Below are positions 50,479 through 59,711 of a stretch of DNA of 64,000 nt, piece after piece. The stretch's first letter is position 1. Every line of letters starts with the position of its first letter. Origin of the DNA: Nocardia asteroides (lineage in GTDB: Bacteria > Actinomycetota > Actinomycetes > Mycobacteriales > Mycobacteriaceae); contig CP082844.1 of assembly GCA_019930625.1 (NCBI GenBank), positions 4,464,001-4,528,000 of the forward strand, read 5' to 3'. The position numbers and the translations under genes were made by a program. The notes below the pieces were generated by a model, which saw nothing but the letters and a program-made list of their open reading frames with translations, made no database searches and was not told the DNA's origin.

Positions 50479-51369
50479 TCAGCCGTCGGCTCCCTCCGAG
50501 GCCGTGTGGTCGGCCTCCGGAGCTGTCTGGTTCGACTGCTGAGCGGAGTCGGCGACTCCCGGAGCCGGATCGGCCGACTCCGGCGCGCTCAGCGCCTGCG
50601 GAGGCGCGCTGAGGGCGTGCAACGCTCCGAGCCCCGCTCCGATGCCCGCACCGATGGCAGTGAAGGGGACGGCCATCAGCGCCGCGCCGTAGGCGGCCCC
50701 GATCGGGCCCGCCGCGAGGCCGATCGGCGCGAACGGCAGACCGATGGCGAAGCCGAGGCCACCGCCGAACGCGGCCCCGACCAGGGCGAACGGGCTCGCG
50801 AACGCGAAGCCCGCCGCAGCGCCGATCGCGGCGGCGCCCATGGTCTGGCCTGCGACGCGGTCGGACCTGGTGCGCTCCATCCCGATCGAGTCGAAGAAGG
50901 TCGCCATATTGGCCTCGGCCATCGCCGCGCCGTCGTTGATCTGGATCGCCTGCTCCCGGTACAGCCACTCCGGCGCGTCGATCTGGACGTCACCGAAGCG
51001 CAACTTGCCGGGAGGCGGTGCGATCGGCGGCACGGGGGCGACCGGAACCGGCGCGTGCAGCCCTACCAGCGGAGCGAGGTAGTTGCTGTCCGGCAGTGGA
51101 CGAGCCCATTGCAACGAGCTGAGGATGTCGTCCGGAATCCGCAGACCCTCGTACGGCCGCACGTTCGGCGCCTCGGCCCCCGGCCACTGGGCCGACGGGT
51201 GCGTCCGATCGGTGACGTCCGTTCTGATCAAAGGGACGGACGGATCGGGCTCGGCGTTCGCGGTGCCGGTGCCCACCAGCGCCAGAACGAGGGGAATCGT
51301 CCCCGCCGCGACGATGGAGCCCAGCTTCGGTCGCCGCGGTGTGGGTTCGCGGTGCTTGCCTGTGCCCAT
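50479..51369 (-). CDS. Secreted Gly/Ala-rich protein with glycine-zipper segment, unknown function
   Basis: A 296-residue protein. Residues 1-39 form a signal peptide ('SIVAAGTIPLVLALVGTGTANA'). Residues 40-130 are a Pro-rich mature part; 131-172 are amphipathic; 173-252 are a long, almost uninterrupted Gly/Ala/Phe/Pro stretch ('GAAFGGGLGFAIGLPF', 'GAGIGAGLGALHAL'), a glycine-zipper pattern seen in membrane-inserting or pore-type proteins. The tail is acidic and Ala/Glu/Ser-rich. AAAGGTGA precedes the ATG. No family recognised; similar secreted proteins occur in Nocardia. Confidence 0.75.
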   Translation of the reverse strand: MGTGKHREPTPRRPKLGSIVAAGTIPLVLALVGTGTANAEPDPSVPLIRTDVTDRTHPSAQWPGAEAPNVRPYEGLRIPDDILSSLQWARPLPDSNYLAPLVGLHAPVPVAPVPPIAPPPGKLRFGDVQIDAPEWLYREQAIQINDGAAMAEANMATFFDSIGMERTRSDRVAGQTMGAAAIGAAAGFAFASPFALVGAAFGGGLGFAIGLPFAPIGLAAGPIGAAYGAALMAVPFTAIGAGIGAGLGALHALSAPPQALSAPESADPAPGVADSAQQSNQTAPEADHTASEGADG

Positions 51370-51460
51370 AGATCACCTTTCATCCGAGGGAGACGTCGAC
51401 GCCTCACATTCGGATCTGCTGGCGACCTGGATTGGTCCAGCGCGCTATAACGATCGCGTG

Positions 51461-52894
51461 TCAGCCTGCTTTGGCATCGGTGTGCGCCTTGTCCACGGCC
51501 ACTCGGCTGTTGGTGGAGGCGCCGAGAGCGGCCGCCAGTTCTTCGGCGTCCTCGTCGTCGCCGGTGCTGATGGCCTCCAGGGCTAGTCGGGCGAACACCC
51601 ACTGCTCGGTGGCCGCCATCTGGCCCCGGCTGCGCCCGAGGAAGGTGACGAACCACTGGATGACGGTGACGATCCGGCTCCGATAGCCGACCAGGTAGTA
51701 CAGATGCAGCGCCAACCAGGCCAGCCACGCGATGAAGCCGCCGAATTCCAGCTTGCCCACCTGGCACACGGCGCTGAACCGCGAGATGGTGGCCATGCTG
51801 CCCTTGTTGAAGTACTTGAACGGCTTGCGCTGTTGCGGCGTCTGGCCTTTCAATCCGGCCTTGATCTGCTTGGCGGCGTAGGTCGCGCCCTGGATGGCGC
51901 CCTGCGCCTGGCCGGGCACGTTCGGCACCGACATGAGGTCACCGACCACGAAGACGTTCGGGTGGCCCTTGACGGTCAGATCCGGTTCGACGACGACCCG
52001 GCCCGCGCGGTCGACCTCGGTGCCGTCGGACTGGTCGGCGATCATCTTGCCCAGCGGACTGGCCTGCACGCCCGCCGACCACACCTTGCATGCCGACTCG
52101 ATGCGGCGGATCGTGCCGTCGGAGTCCTTCACCGTGACGCCGAACGCGTCGACATCGATCACCATGGCATTGAGCTGGATCTCCACGCCCATCTTCTCGA
52201 GGCGCCGCTCGGCCTTACCGCCGAGGTTCGGCCCCATTGGCCCGAGCACCGCGCCCGCGCCCTCGATCAGGACCACCCGCGCGTCGCGCGGATCGATGTT
52301 GTGGAAGGTGCCCTCCAGGGTGCGGTCGGACAGCTCGGCGATCTGCCCGGCCAGCTCGACGCCGGTCGGTCCCGCGCCGACGACGACGAAGGTCAGCAGC
52401 CGGTCGCGCTCTTCCTGGGTGGTCGCCAACTCCGCCTGCTCGAACGCGCCGAGGATCCGGCCGCGCAACTCGAGCGCGTCATCGATGGTCTTCATGCCCG
52501 GTGCGTAGGTGGCGAACCGGTCGTTGCCGAAGTAGGACTGCTGCGCGCCGGTCGCGACGATCAGGCTGTCGAACGGGGTGACCGTGTCCTTGTCGAGCAG
52601 GCGCGAGGTCACCGTCCTTGCTGCCAGGTCGATGTCGGTGACCTCGCCCATCAGCACCTGCGCGTTCTTCTGCTTGCGCAGCACCAGCCGGGTGGCGGGC
52701 GCGATCTCGCCGACCGACAGGATGCCGGTCGCGACCTGGTAGAGCAGCGGCTGGAACAAGTGGGTCGAGGTCTTCGAGATCAGCGTGATGTCGACGTCGG
52801 CGCGCTTGAGGTGTTTGGTGCCGAACAGGCCGCCGAAGCCCGAGCCGATCACCACCACCCGGTGTCGGCCGTTCTCGACAGTCTGAGTGCTCAT
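51461..52894 (-). CDS. ndh: Type II NADH dehydrogenase (NDH-2)
   Basis: A 477-residue single-subunit NADH:quinone oxidoreductase. FAD motif 'VVVIGSGFGGLFGTKHL' near 13-29, NAD motif 'FVVVGAGPTGVELAGQIAELS' near 170-190, 'VFVVGDLMSVPNVPGQAQGAIQGA' near 305-330. The segment about 375-415 ('GFIAWLAWLALHLYYLVGYRSRI') anchors it to the membrane, as in mycobacterial Ndh. It feeds electrons to menaquinone without pumping protons. ATG 52894 has AGGAGCAGG upstream. Confidence 0.95.
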   Translation of the reverse strand: MSTQTVENGRHRVVVIGSGFGGLFGTKHLKRADVDITLISKTSTHLFQPLLYQVATGILSVGEIAPATRLVLRKQKNAQVLMGEVTDIDLAARTVTSRLLDKDTVTPFDSLIVATGAQQSYFGNDRFATYAPGMKTIDDALELRGRILGAFEQAELATTQEERDRLLTFVVVGAGPTGVELAGQIAELSDRTLEGTFHNIDPRDARVVLIEGAGAVLGPMGPNLGGKAERRLEKMGVEIQLNAMVIDVDAFGVTVKDSDGTIRRIESACKVWSAGVQASPLGKMIADQSDGTEVDRAGRVVVEPDLTVKGHPNVFVVGDLMSVPNVPGQAQGAIQGATYAAKQIKAGLKGQTPQQRKPFKYFNKGSMATISRFSAVCQVGKLEFGGFIAWLAWLALHLYYLVGYRSRIVTVIQWFVTFLGRSRGQMAATEQWVFARLALEAISTGDDEDAEELAAALGASTNSRVAVDKAHTDAKAG

Positions 52895-53125
52895 CGTCCT
52901 GCTCCTCGATGGACCTCGGGGCTCGTCCCCGGCGGCGATTCCTGACACGCTAAACCGTAGCCGTCGAGCCGGGCAGCGTCACGACGAGATCCCCGTTCCT
53001 GGCGTGTTGCGGTGCGAAGTCTCACCGCCGCCGGTCCGCGGCGGGGAGGATCGACACCCGGCGAACCGGCTGAACGGGTGCGGCCGAGAGCCTACGATGG
53101 GACCTGTCGCTCAGGGAGGATTGCC

Positions 53126-54622
53126 ATGGTCGCCGGTGACCGTGCGGTCGGCCGAAAGCCCAGCGTGCAGGCCGATTCGGAGAACATCGCGCTGATCGAG
53201 GTGCCGCACGGCCATCTGATCGACCGGGCGCTGGGGCTGCTGCCGGAACGGCGCCAAGTGCTGGCCACCCCGCCACGCGGCAGCGACACGGTCCCGGTCC
53301 GCGGTGACGCCGGACTGCCCTATCTCGGCCGTGCATTGCACTACATGCGCTGGGGTCCGGCCGAGATGATGGAGCGCTACCGCCGCTACGGACCCGTCTC
53401 CTTGAACACTTCGCTCGGTGTCGACCGTGTGCTGGTCGCGGGACCGGACGCGCTCGACGAAGTGCTCGGTCACCGGCGACGCGACTTCGGCCAGGGCTGG
53501 GACTATTTCATCGGCCCGTTCTTCCGGCGCGGCCTGCTGCTACTGGAATTCGATGAGCACAAATTCCACCGCAAGATCATGCAGCAGGCGTTCACCAGGG
53601 ACCGGCTGGAAGCACACCTCGCCGCGCTGACACCGGCCGTGCGGGCGAGCATCGCGGGATGGGTGCCGCCCGAGCGCGACGCCGAACGCACGGTGCGGCT
53701 GTATCCCACGATCAAAGAGCTGACCCTCGACATCGCGGGCGAGACCTTCATGGCCGCGGACGTCGGCCCGCAGCGCAGGCAGTTGATCGACGCGTTCGTC
53801 GACTGCACGCACGCGGGACTGGCGATCATCCGGCACTCGGTGCCGGGCGGCAACTGGCGAGCCGGGTTGCGCGGCCGCAGAGTGCTCGAGGACTACTTCA
53901 CCGCCATGCTGCCGGACAAGCGCCGCGCCGAATCGCCGGACTTCTTCTCGGGGCTGTGCCACGCCCGCAGCGAAGACGGCGGCGTCTTCGGTGACGCCGA
54001 CGTGGTCAACCACATGATCTTCCTGATCATGGCCGCGCACGACACCACCACGACGACCGCCACCGCCGTCGCCTACTACTTGGGCAAACACCCGGACTGG
54101 CAGGAGCGGGTGCGCGCCGAAGTGCTCGACATGGACGCACGGCTCGGCGACGGGACACCGGCCATCGCGGACCTCGAGGCGTTAGGTGACCTGGATCTGG
54201 TGGTCCGGGAGAGCCTGCGGCTCATGCCGCCGGTTCCCGGTCTGGCGCGTCGCGCCGTGCGCGACACCGAAATAGCGGGTCACTACGTTCCCGCGGGCGC
54301 TCCGGTCGACCTCGCCTACCAGGTCAATCACCTGCTCCCCGAACTGTGGACCCATCCCGAGCGTTTCGACCCGGAGCGGTTCGGCGAACAGCGGCGCGAG
54401 GACAAGTCGCACCGGCTGGCCTGGATGCCGTTCGGGGCGGGCGCGCACAAGTGCATCGGGATGCACTTCGGCACGTTCGAGGTGAAGACGGTGACCGCCG
54501 CCCTCGTACGCGAATACGAGTGGCGGATCCCGGAGAAATACCGGATGCCCTGGGGATTCACCACGATTCCTTTCCCCAGGGACGGTGCGCCGATGACGTT
54601 GCGCAGGCGTGCGACCGCCTGA
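53126..54622 (+). CDS. Cytochrome P450
   Basis: A 498-residue P450. I-helix oxygen-binding motif 'MAAHDTTTTTATA' near 295, ExxR 'VRESLRLMPP' near 358, and the heme loop 'WMPFGAGAHKCIGMHF' with the thiolate Cys443. The N-terminus has no signal or anchor helix, so it is soluble, as usual for bacterial P450s. 'LPYLGRALHYMRWGP' resembles CYP51/CYP136-type actinobacterial enzymes of sterol or lipid metabolism, but the substrate cannot be told. AGGGAGGA five bases before the ATG. No ferredoxin gene is adjacent. Confidence 0.92.
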   Translation: MVAGDRAVGRKPSVQADSENIALIEVPHGHLIDRALGLLPERRQVLATPPRGSDTVPVRGDAGLPYLGRALHYMRWGPAEMMERYRRYGPVSLNTSLGVDRVLVAGPDALDEVLGHRRRDFGQGWDYFIGPFFRRGLLLLEFDEHKFHRKIMQQAFTRDRLEAHLAALTPAVRASIAGWVPPERDAERTVRLYPTIKELTLDIAGETFMAADVGPQRRQLIDAFVDCTHAGLAIIRHSVPGGNWRAGLRGRRVLEDYFTAMLPDKRRAESPDFFSGLCHARSEDGGVFGDADVVNHMIFLIMAAHDTTTTTATAVAYYLGKHPDWQERVRAEVLDMDARLGDGTPAIADLEALGDLDLVVRESLRLMPPVPGLARRAVRDTEIAGHYVPAGAPVDLAYQVNHLLPELWTHPERFDPERFGEQRREDKSHRLAWMPFGAGAHKCIGMHFGTFEVKTVTAALVREYEWRIPEKYRMPWGFTTIPFPRDGAPMTLRRRATA

Positions 54623-54651
54623 GGCTGCCCGCTGCGCTCCCCGTGTGCGCG

Positions 54652-55536
54652 TCAGCGCCCGGCGAGCAGGATCTCCGCGACCTTGGTGTCGGTGTGGGCG
54701 CCCTCGGTGTAGCCGCCCGCGTCGCCCAACGAGGTCATGATGGCCAGGGTGTAGCGCTCGCCCGGTCCCGCGAAACCGACCGAGTTGACCACCCAGCCGC
54801 CCTGCTCGGCCGACCAGCCGTTCTTCAGCCCGGGACGCATGCTCGCGCCCGCGCCCCACACGCCCCAGTGCTGGTTGGAGTCCACCGCGCGCATCCGGTC
54901 GACCAGGTAGTTGCGGTCGTCGGGGTGCATGTGGTTGAGGATGTGGTCCATCAGCCGGTCGAGGTCGGCGGCGGTGCACTTCTGGAACGACCAGTCCGGG
55001 AACAGCGCGGTGTTGGTGGGCTGCGGAACCAGCGAAGTCATCCCATTGGCGCGGAACGCGTTGTTGAACGCCATCCGGTCGATCCCCGCGTACTTGGTCC
55101 ACAGCAGGTCGGCGGCGCCGTCGTTCGAGGTCGCGAGCATCCCCTCCAGCAGTCCGCGGTCCTCCGGCGACAGCGCGATGGCGCCGACCCGCGCCCGGTT
55201 GAGCAGGTCGGCGGCGATCGCGAGCTTGATCGTGGACGCGGTCCAGACCGCGTTCTCGGCATTGGCGTTGGCGTAGATCCCGCCCGAGACCCGGTCACGT
55301 AAGACGTAGCCGGTGACACCGGGGCGGTTGGCGAGGTAGGCGTCGACCTTGGCGATGCGGCTGCTCATATCGCAGTCGAAGCCGGGCAGGCAGCCCTGGG
55401 TGTGCGCGAGCGGCGCCGCGGCGGCGGACGGAAGCGCGGCGGGCAGGCTCGGGGCGATGATCGCCGCGGCGGCGAGGACACAGGCGGAGGCGGCCACGCG
55501 GGGAACGGTCCGGGTGGCGGGGGACGGGTAACGCAC
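54652..55536 (-). CDS. Secreted class A beta-lactamase-like serine hydrolase
   Basis: About 294 residues. Signal peptide (about 1-41), then a class A-type fold: Ser101-x-x-Lys104 in 'WTASTIKLAIAADL', Ser137-Asn138-Asp139 in 'LATSNDGAADLLW' in place of SDN, and 'GLKNGWSAEQGGWVVNSVGF' with Lys-Asn-Gly in place of KTG. The changes in the second and third motifs suggest a hydrolase or peptidase-like homologue and not a strong beta-lactamase; similar mycobacterial proteins exist. The start is uncertain (GTG 55536, no good ribosome site). Confidence 0.8.
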   Translation of the reverse strand: MRYPSPATRTVPRVAASACVLAAAAIIAPSLPAALPSAAAAPLAHTQGCLPGFDCDMSSRIAKVDAYLANRPGVTGYVLRDRVSGGIYANANAENAVWTASTIKLAIAADLLNRARVGAIALSPEDRGLLEGMLATSNDGAADLLWTKYAGIDRMAFNNAFRANGMTSLVPQPTNTALFPDWSFQKCTAADLDRLMDHILNHMHPDDRNYLVDRMRAVDSNQHWGVWGAGASMRPGLKNGWSAEQGGWVVNSVGFAGPGERYTLAIMTSLGDAGGYTEGAHTDTKVAEILLAGR

Positions 55537-55661
55537 GAGGGACCACGATCGCACATCGCGGGTCCGGACGCACGTCTTGAGCTCGGGTCCGGGGTGTGCT
55601 AACCCCCGGACGCGTGCTGACGCCGCAGGGAAGTTCGCTGATCGCCGCCGGCCAGAGCAGG

Positions 55662-55868
55662 TCAGCGGAAAGCGGCGCGCAGTTCTTCGACGTTGCGTCC
55701 GTTGAGCCGGTAGCAGTGCTCGAACGCTTCGGTGTGCCGATCCCGGGGCCAGGTATGCAGGACGACGGTGCGACCGTAGTGGCGCGAATTGACGAGCTCC
55801 CATCGGTCACCCACCCGGCGGACCGTGAATCCGCCTTTCGGGACCAGCGGAATCACCATCGCATCCAT
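55662..55868 (-). CDS. Small hypothetical protein
   Basis: A possible 68-residue protein with mixed strands and helix ('GGFTVRRVGDRWELVNSRHYGRTVVLHTWPRDRHTEAFEHC'), basic, with one Cys. ATG 55868 or 55859. AAAGG lies about 13 bases upstream, which is far. Composition looks like real protein rather than antisense noise, and no other gene covers this gap. I recognise no family. Confidence 0.5.
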   Translation of the reverse strand: MDAMVIPLVPKGGFTVRRVGDRWELVNSRHYGRTVVLHTWPRDRHTEAFEHCYRLNGRNVEELRAAFR

Positions 55869-56116
55869 GAACGCGAACCAGCCTTTCGGTGCAGCTCTCT
55901 CGTTCCGCCCCGGTGCAAACTCTTACCTCCCCGGTGCAGCACTGTCGCACACCGCCGCGGCGGTCCCCGCGTGACACGGCGAAGTAATCCGTTCTCGTGT
56001 GGTTTATTTCACTGCCGCCCGGCAGGGGCCGGTGCAGTTGCGCGTCGGTCGCTGGGCGTATAAACGTGCACGACGTCCGAGGCCGGCGCAGGACACCATC
56101 GATCGAGAGGGCGCAG

Positions 56117-59100
56117 ATGCCGCTGCACATCCACCGTGCCGAGCGCGCCGACGTCCTGGCCCTGGCGCTGGCACGAGTGCTGGCGTCGCCGCAGGAGGAT
56201 CCGTTCGCGGCCGAGGTGGTCGCGGTGCCCGCGAAAGGCGTGGAGCGCTGGCTGACGCAGACGCTCTCGGCCGTCGTCGGGGCGGAGGGCGTGGCCGACG
56301 GCGTGTGCGCGAACATCGCCTTCCCCTCGCCTGCCGCGCTGGTCGCCGAGGCGCTGGCCGCGGCGAGCGGGGTGGCCTCCGCCCAGGATCCGTGGGCGCA
56401 GGAGCGGCTGGTGTGGTCGCTGCTGCGGGTGATCGACGCGTCGCTGTCCGAGCCGTGGTGCGCCGTGCTGTCCAGGCACCTAGGGGCGCGCAACACCGTG
56501 GGCGGCGAGCACCGGGTAGGACGGCGCTACGCGACCGCGGCCCAGGTCGCCGCGCTGTTCGACAGCTACGCCGCCCAGCGTCCCGCGCTCATCACCGAGT
56601 GGGCGGCGGGTTCGGACACCGACGGCGCGGGCGGGGCGATACCCGACGACCTGCTCTGGCAGCCGATGCTCTGGCGCAGGCTGCGCGCCGAGATCGGATC
56701 GCCCAGCCCGGCCGAACGGCTCGACGCCGCTTGCGCGCAACTGGGCGCCCGGCCGGATCTGGTGGCACTGCCACCGCGGCTGTCGCTGTTCGGCGTGACC
56801 CGGTTGCCCAGCGATCAGCTCGCCGTACTGTCGGCGCTCGCCGATTCCCGTGACGTCCACCTGTGGCTGGTCCATCCCAGCCCGGTCCTCTGGTCGGCCT
56901 TGGGTGAGCTGCCGCCGGCCCGCACGCGCGCCGAAGATCGCAGTGCCGGGGCGGTGGCGCACCCACTGCTGGCGGGACTGGCCCGCGACATCCGAGAACT
57001 CCAGCAACGGCTGGCCGCGGCCGCCGGTTCCGACACATATCATCCGATTACCGCGATCTCATCCGAAGACGTTGTGCCAGAGAATGGTTCGCCCACGACA
57101 TTGTTGCGCGCGCTGCAGGCGGGTATTCGGGACAACCGGTGGCCACCGGCGCCGGGAGAGGTCGGCGCCGACGGCACCGTGCAGGTACACGCGTGTCACG
57201 GCCCCGCGCGGCAGGTCGAAGTACTGCGGGAATGCCTGCTCGGGCTGTTCGCGGCCGACGAGACGCTGGAGCCGCGCGACGTGCTGATCATGTGCCCGGA
57301 GGTGGAGGCGTACGCGCCGCTGGTGCGGGCGGCGTTCGGGCAGCGCGCCACGGGATCGCCCGAGCCGCAGATCGATTCGGAGCACCCGGCGCACCGGCTG
57401 CGGGTGCGTCTGGCCGACCGGGGGCGCGGCGTGACCAACCCGCTGCTGGCGGTGATCGGAGCGCTGCTCGAGCTGGCCGACGGCCGGGTGACGGTGACCC
57501 AGGTGCTCGACCTCGCGGCCGCCGAAACCGTCCGGCGCCGTTGCGGATTCGACGACGACGATATCGAGCGGCTGCGCGAGTGGGCGGCCGAATCCGGCGC
57601 GCGGTGGGGCATCGGTCAGCGTCAGCGTCAGGCGTTCGGGCTCGCGGATTTCGCGCAGAACACACTCAACAGCGCGGTGGACCGGATCCTGCTCGGCGTC
57701 ACCGCGGGCGAGACCGCCGAGGACTGGCTGGATCTCGCGCTGCCCTTGGACGATGTGGACAGCAACGACGTCGACCTGGCCGGGCGCTTCGCCGAGTTCG
57801 TCGACCGGCTCGCGGTGTGCCTGCGCGACCTGCGCGGTCCCCGGCCCGCGCACGAGTGGGCGACGGTGCTCGGCCGTGCGCTGGATCTGCTGACCGATGT
57901 ACCGGACGCGCAGGCCTGGGTGCGCATCGAGGCCAGACAGGAGCTCGCCGCCGCCACCGAGCACGCGGGGGAGGTGTCCTTACGGCTGGCCGACGTGGGC
58001 GTGCTGCTGCGTTCACGGCTGGCGGCGCGCCCCACCAGGGCCAACTTCCGCACTGGCGAGCTGACCGTGTGCACGATGGTGCCGATGCGGTCGGTGCCGC
58101 ACCGGGTGGTGGTGCTGCTCGGGCTCGACGACGAGGTGTTCCCGCGTGCGAGCGCGGCCGACGGTGACGACGTGCTGGCCAGAGAACCGCTGCTGGGTGA
58201 ACGGGACCCGCGCAGCGAGGACCGGCAACTGCTGCTGGACGCGATCCTCGCGGCCCGGGACACGCTGCTGGTGCTGCACACCGGCGCCGATCCGGTCAGC
58301 GGCGCGCACCGGCCGCCCGCCATCCCGGTCGCCGAGCTGCTGGACGCGCTGCGCGCACATGTCGGCGCCGCGGCGATGCGCACGGTGGTGACCCGGCATC
58401 CGCTGCAGTCCTTCGATCGCCGGAACTTCCGGGCCGAGCGGCCGTTCAGCTTCGATACCGTGGCGCTGGCCGGCGCGTACGCCGCCGACGGTCCGGCGCA
58501 ACCGCGCCCCGGGTTTCTTTCCGCGCCGTTGCCCGCCGCGGAAGCCGCGGATGTCGCGCTGGCCGACCTGATCTCGTTCGCGGAGCACCCGGTGCGCGCC
58601 TTCTTGTGGCAGCGTCTGGGCCTGCGGGTCCCCGAGCACGACGAGGACATCGACGAGCGGCTGCCCATCGAACTCGACGGCCTGGCCAAATGGGAGCTGG
58701 GCGAACGCCTGCTCGCGGCCCGCCTGACCGGCGCGGACCCGGCCGGATTGCGGGCGGCGGAGTGGCGCCGCGGCACGTTGCCGCCCTTCGGTTTCGGCGC
58801 CGCCGTGCTCGACGAGGTCGAGTACACCGTGGACCGTTTGGTGCGCGCCGCGCAGGCGGACTACGCGGGCGCGGCGCGGGCGGTGGACATCGCGATCGAT
58901 CTGGGCAACGGACGCAGGCTCACCGGCACCATCCCGCAGGTGCGCGGCGAAACACTGGTCCGCACCACCTTCTCCCGATTGGCTCCCAAACACCGCATCG
59001 CAGCGTGGGTCTCGCTGCTGGCGCTGACCGTCACCGAGGACCGGTCCTGGCGCGCCGTGAGCACCGGGCGCGGCCAATTCGGTCGTCCCACCTGGCGTTG

Positions 59101-59485
59101 CGAGCTCACCGCGCCCGATGTGCCCGCGGCCAGGGAGATCCTGCGCGAACTCGTCGCGCTGCGCGACGCGGGCCTGACCGAGCCGCTGCCGGTCGCCCCC
59201 ACCGCCACCGCTGTCTACGCCGAGCGTCGTTTCCGCGGCGCCGGAGTCGACGACGCGATCGCCGCGGCCGAGCGCGAATTCAACGGCGGCCCCAACGGTC
59301 CGGGGCCGTTCGGCGACCACACCGACCGTCATCTGCGCTATGTGTGGGGCCCGGCGCCCCGGCTCGACGACCTCATGGCCGCGCGGGCCCCGGCGGGCGA
59401 GCCCGGGGAGAGCACCCGCTTCGGCGCGCTGGCCCGGCGCGTGTGGGTTCCGCTGCTGGCCGCGGAAAGCCAGGGCCAGCCGTGA
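56117..59485 (+). CDS. recC: RecC, exodeoxyribonuclease V gamma subunit
   Basis: A 1122-residue RecC. It holds the split DNA strands and reads Chi-type sequences in RecBCD double-strand-break repair. N-terminal 'LHIHRAERADVLALALARVL' with 'EVVAVPAKGVERWLTQTLS', middle 'VQVHACHGPARQVEVLRECLLGLF' (an inactivated helicase-like motif) and 'GELTVCTMVPMRSVPHRVVVLLGLDDEVFPR' are RecC hallmarks. Length fits. recB follows after 226 bases, which I see as empty apart from the recB ribosome site. Confidence 0.95.
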   Translation: MPLHIHRAERADVLALALARVLASPQEDPFAAEVVAVPAKGVERWLTQTLSAVVGAEGVADGVCANIAFPSPAALVAEALAAASGVASAQDPWAQERLVWSLLRVIDASLSEPWCAVLSRHLGARNTVGGEHRVGRRYATAAQVAALFDSYAAQRPALITEWAAGSDTDGAGGAIPDDLLWQPMLWRRLRAEIGSPSPAERLDAACAQLGARPDLVALPPRLSLFGVTRLPSDQLAVLSALADSRDVHLWLVHPSPVLWSALGELPPARTRAEDRSAGAVAHPLLAGLARDIRELQQRLAAAAGSDTYHPITAISSEDVVPENGSPTTLLRALQAGIRDNRWPPAPGEVGADGTVQVHACHGPARQVEVLRECLLGLFAADETLEPRDVLIMCPEVEAYAPLVRAAFGQRATGSPEPQIDSEHPAHRLRVRLADRGRGVTNPLLAVIGALLELADGRVTVTQVLDLAAAETVRRRCGFDDDDIERLREWAAESGARWGIGQRQRQAFGLADFAQNTLNSAVDRILLGVTAGETAEDWLDLALPLDDVDSNDVDLAGRFAEFVDRLAVCLRDLRGPRPAHEWATVLGRALDLLTDVPDAQAWVRIEARQELAAATEHAGEVSLRLADVGVLLRSRLAARPTRANFRTGELTVCTMVPMRSVPHRVVVLLGLDDEVFPRASAADGDDVLAREPLLGERDPRSEDRQLLLDAILAARDTLLVLHTGADPVSGAHRPPAIPVAELLDALRAHVGAAAMRTVVTRHPLQSFDRRNFRAERPFSFDTVALAGAYAADGPAQPRPGFLSAPLPAAEAADVALADLISFAEHPVRAFLWQRLGLRVPEHDEDIDERLPIELDGLAKWELGERLLAARLTGADPAGLRAAEWRRGTLPPFGFGAAVLDEVEYTVDRLVRAAQADYAGAARAVDIAIDLGNGRRLTGTIPQVRGETLVRTTFSRLAPKHRIAAWVSLLALTVTEDRSWRAVSTGRGQFGRPTWRCELTAPDVPAAREILRELVALRDAGLTEPLPVAPTATAVYAERRFRGAGVDDAIAAAEREFNGGPNGPGPFGDHTDRHLRYVWGPAPRLDDLMAARAPAGEPGESTRFGALARRVWVPLLAAESQGQP

Positions 59486-59711
59486 CCGATCACGAGACCG
59501 ATCGCAGACTACGGTGCCGCGCGATCCGGCGCGGAAAGCCGGCTCACACCGCCACGGCGCGTGTCGGTGGCCGGTGGGCGGCCGGGAGCGCGGCAGAATG
59601 TCAGCGCGGACAGTCGGATCGGCACCGGGACCGTGCCGAGGGGCCGGTGGCTCGGGCGCTCGCGACGTCCGCAGATCGCGTGAGCGCAGGCCGCGCAGGA
59701 GGGAGATCCGC

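Noticed and set aside
54652..55536. True class A beta-lactamase
   Set aside because: The SDN and KTG motifs are altered (SND and KNG), so antibiotic hydrolysis should not be assumed.
59340..59711. Upstream extension of recB into recC
   Set aside because: The frame is open but overlaps recC; GTG 59712 with GGAGG gives the proper RecB N-terminus.
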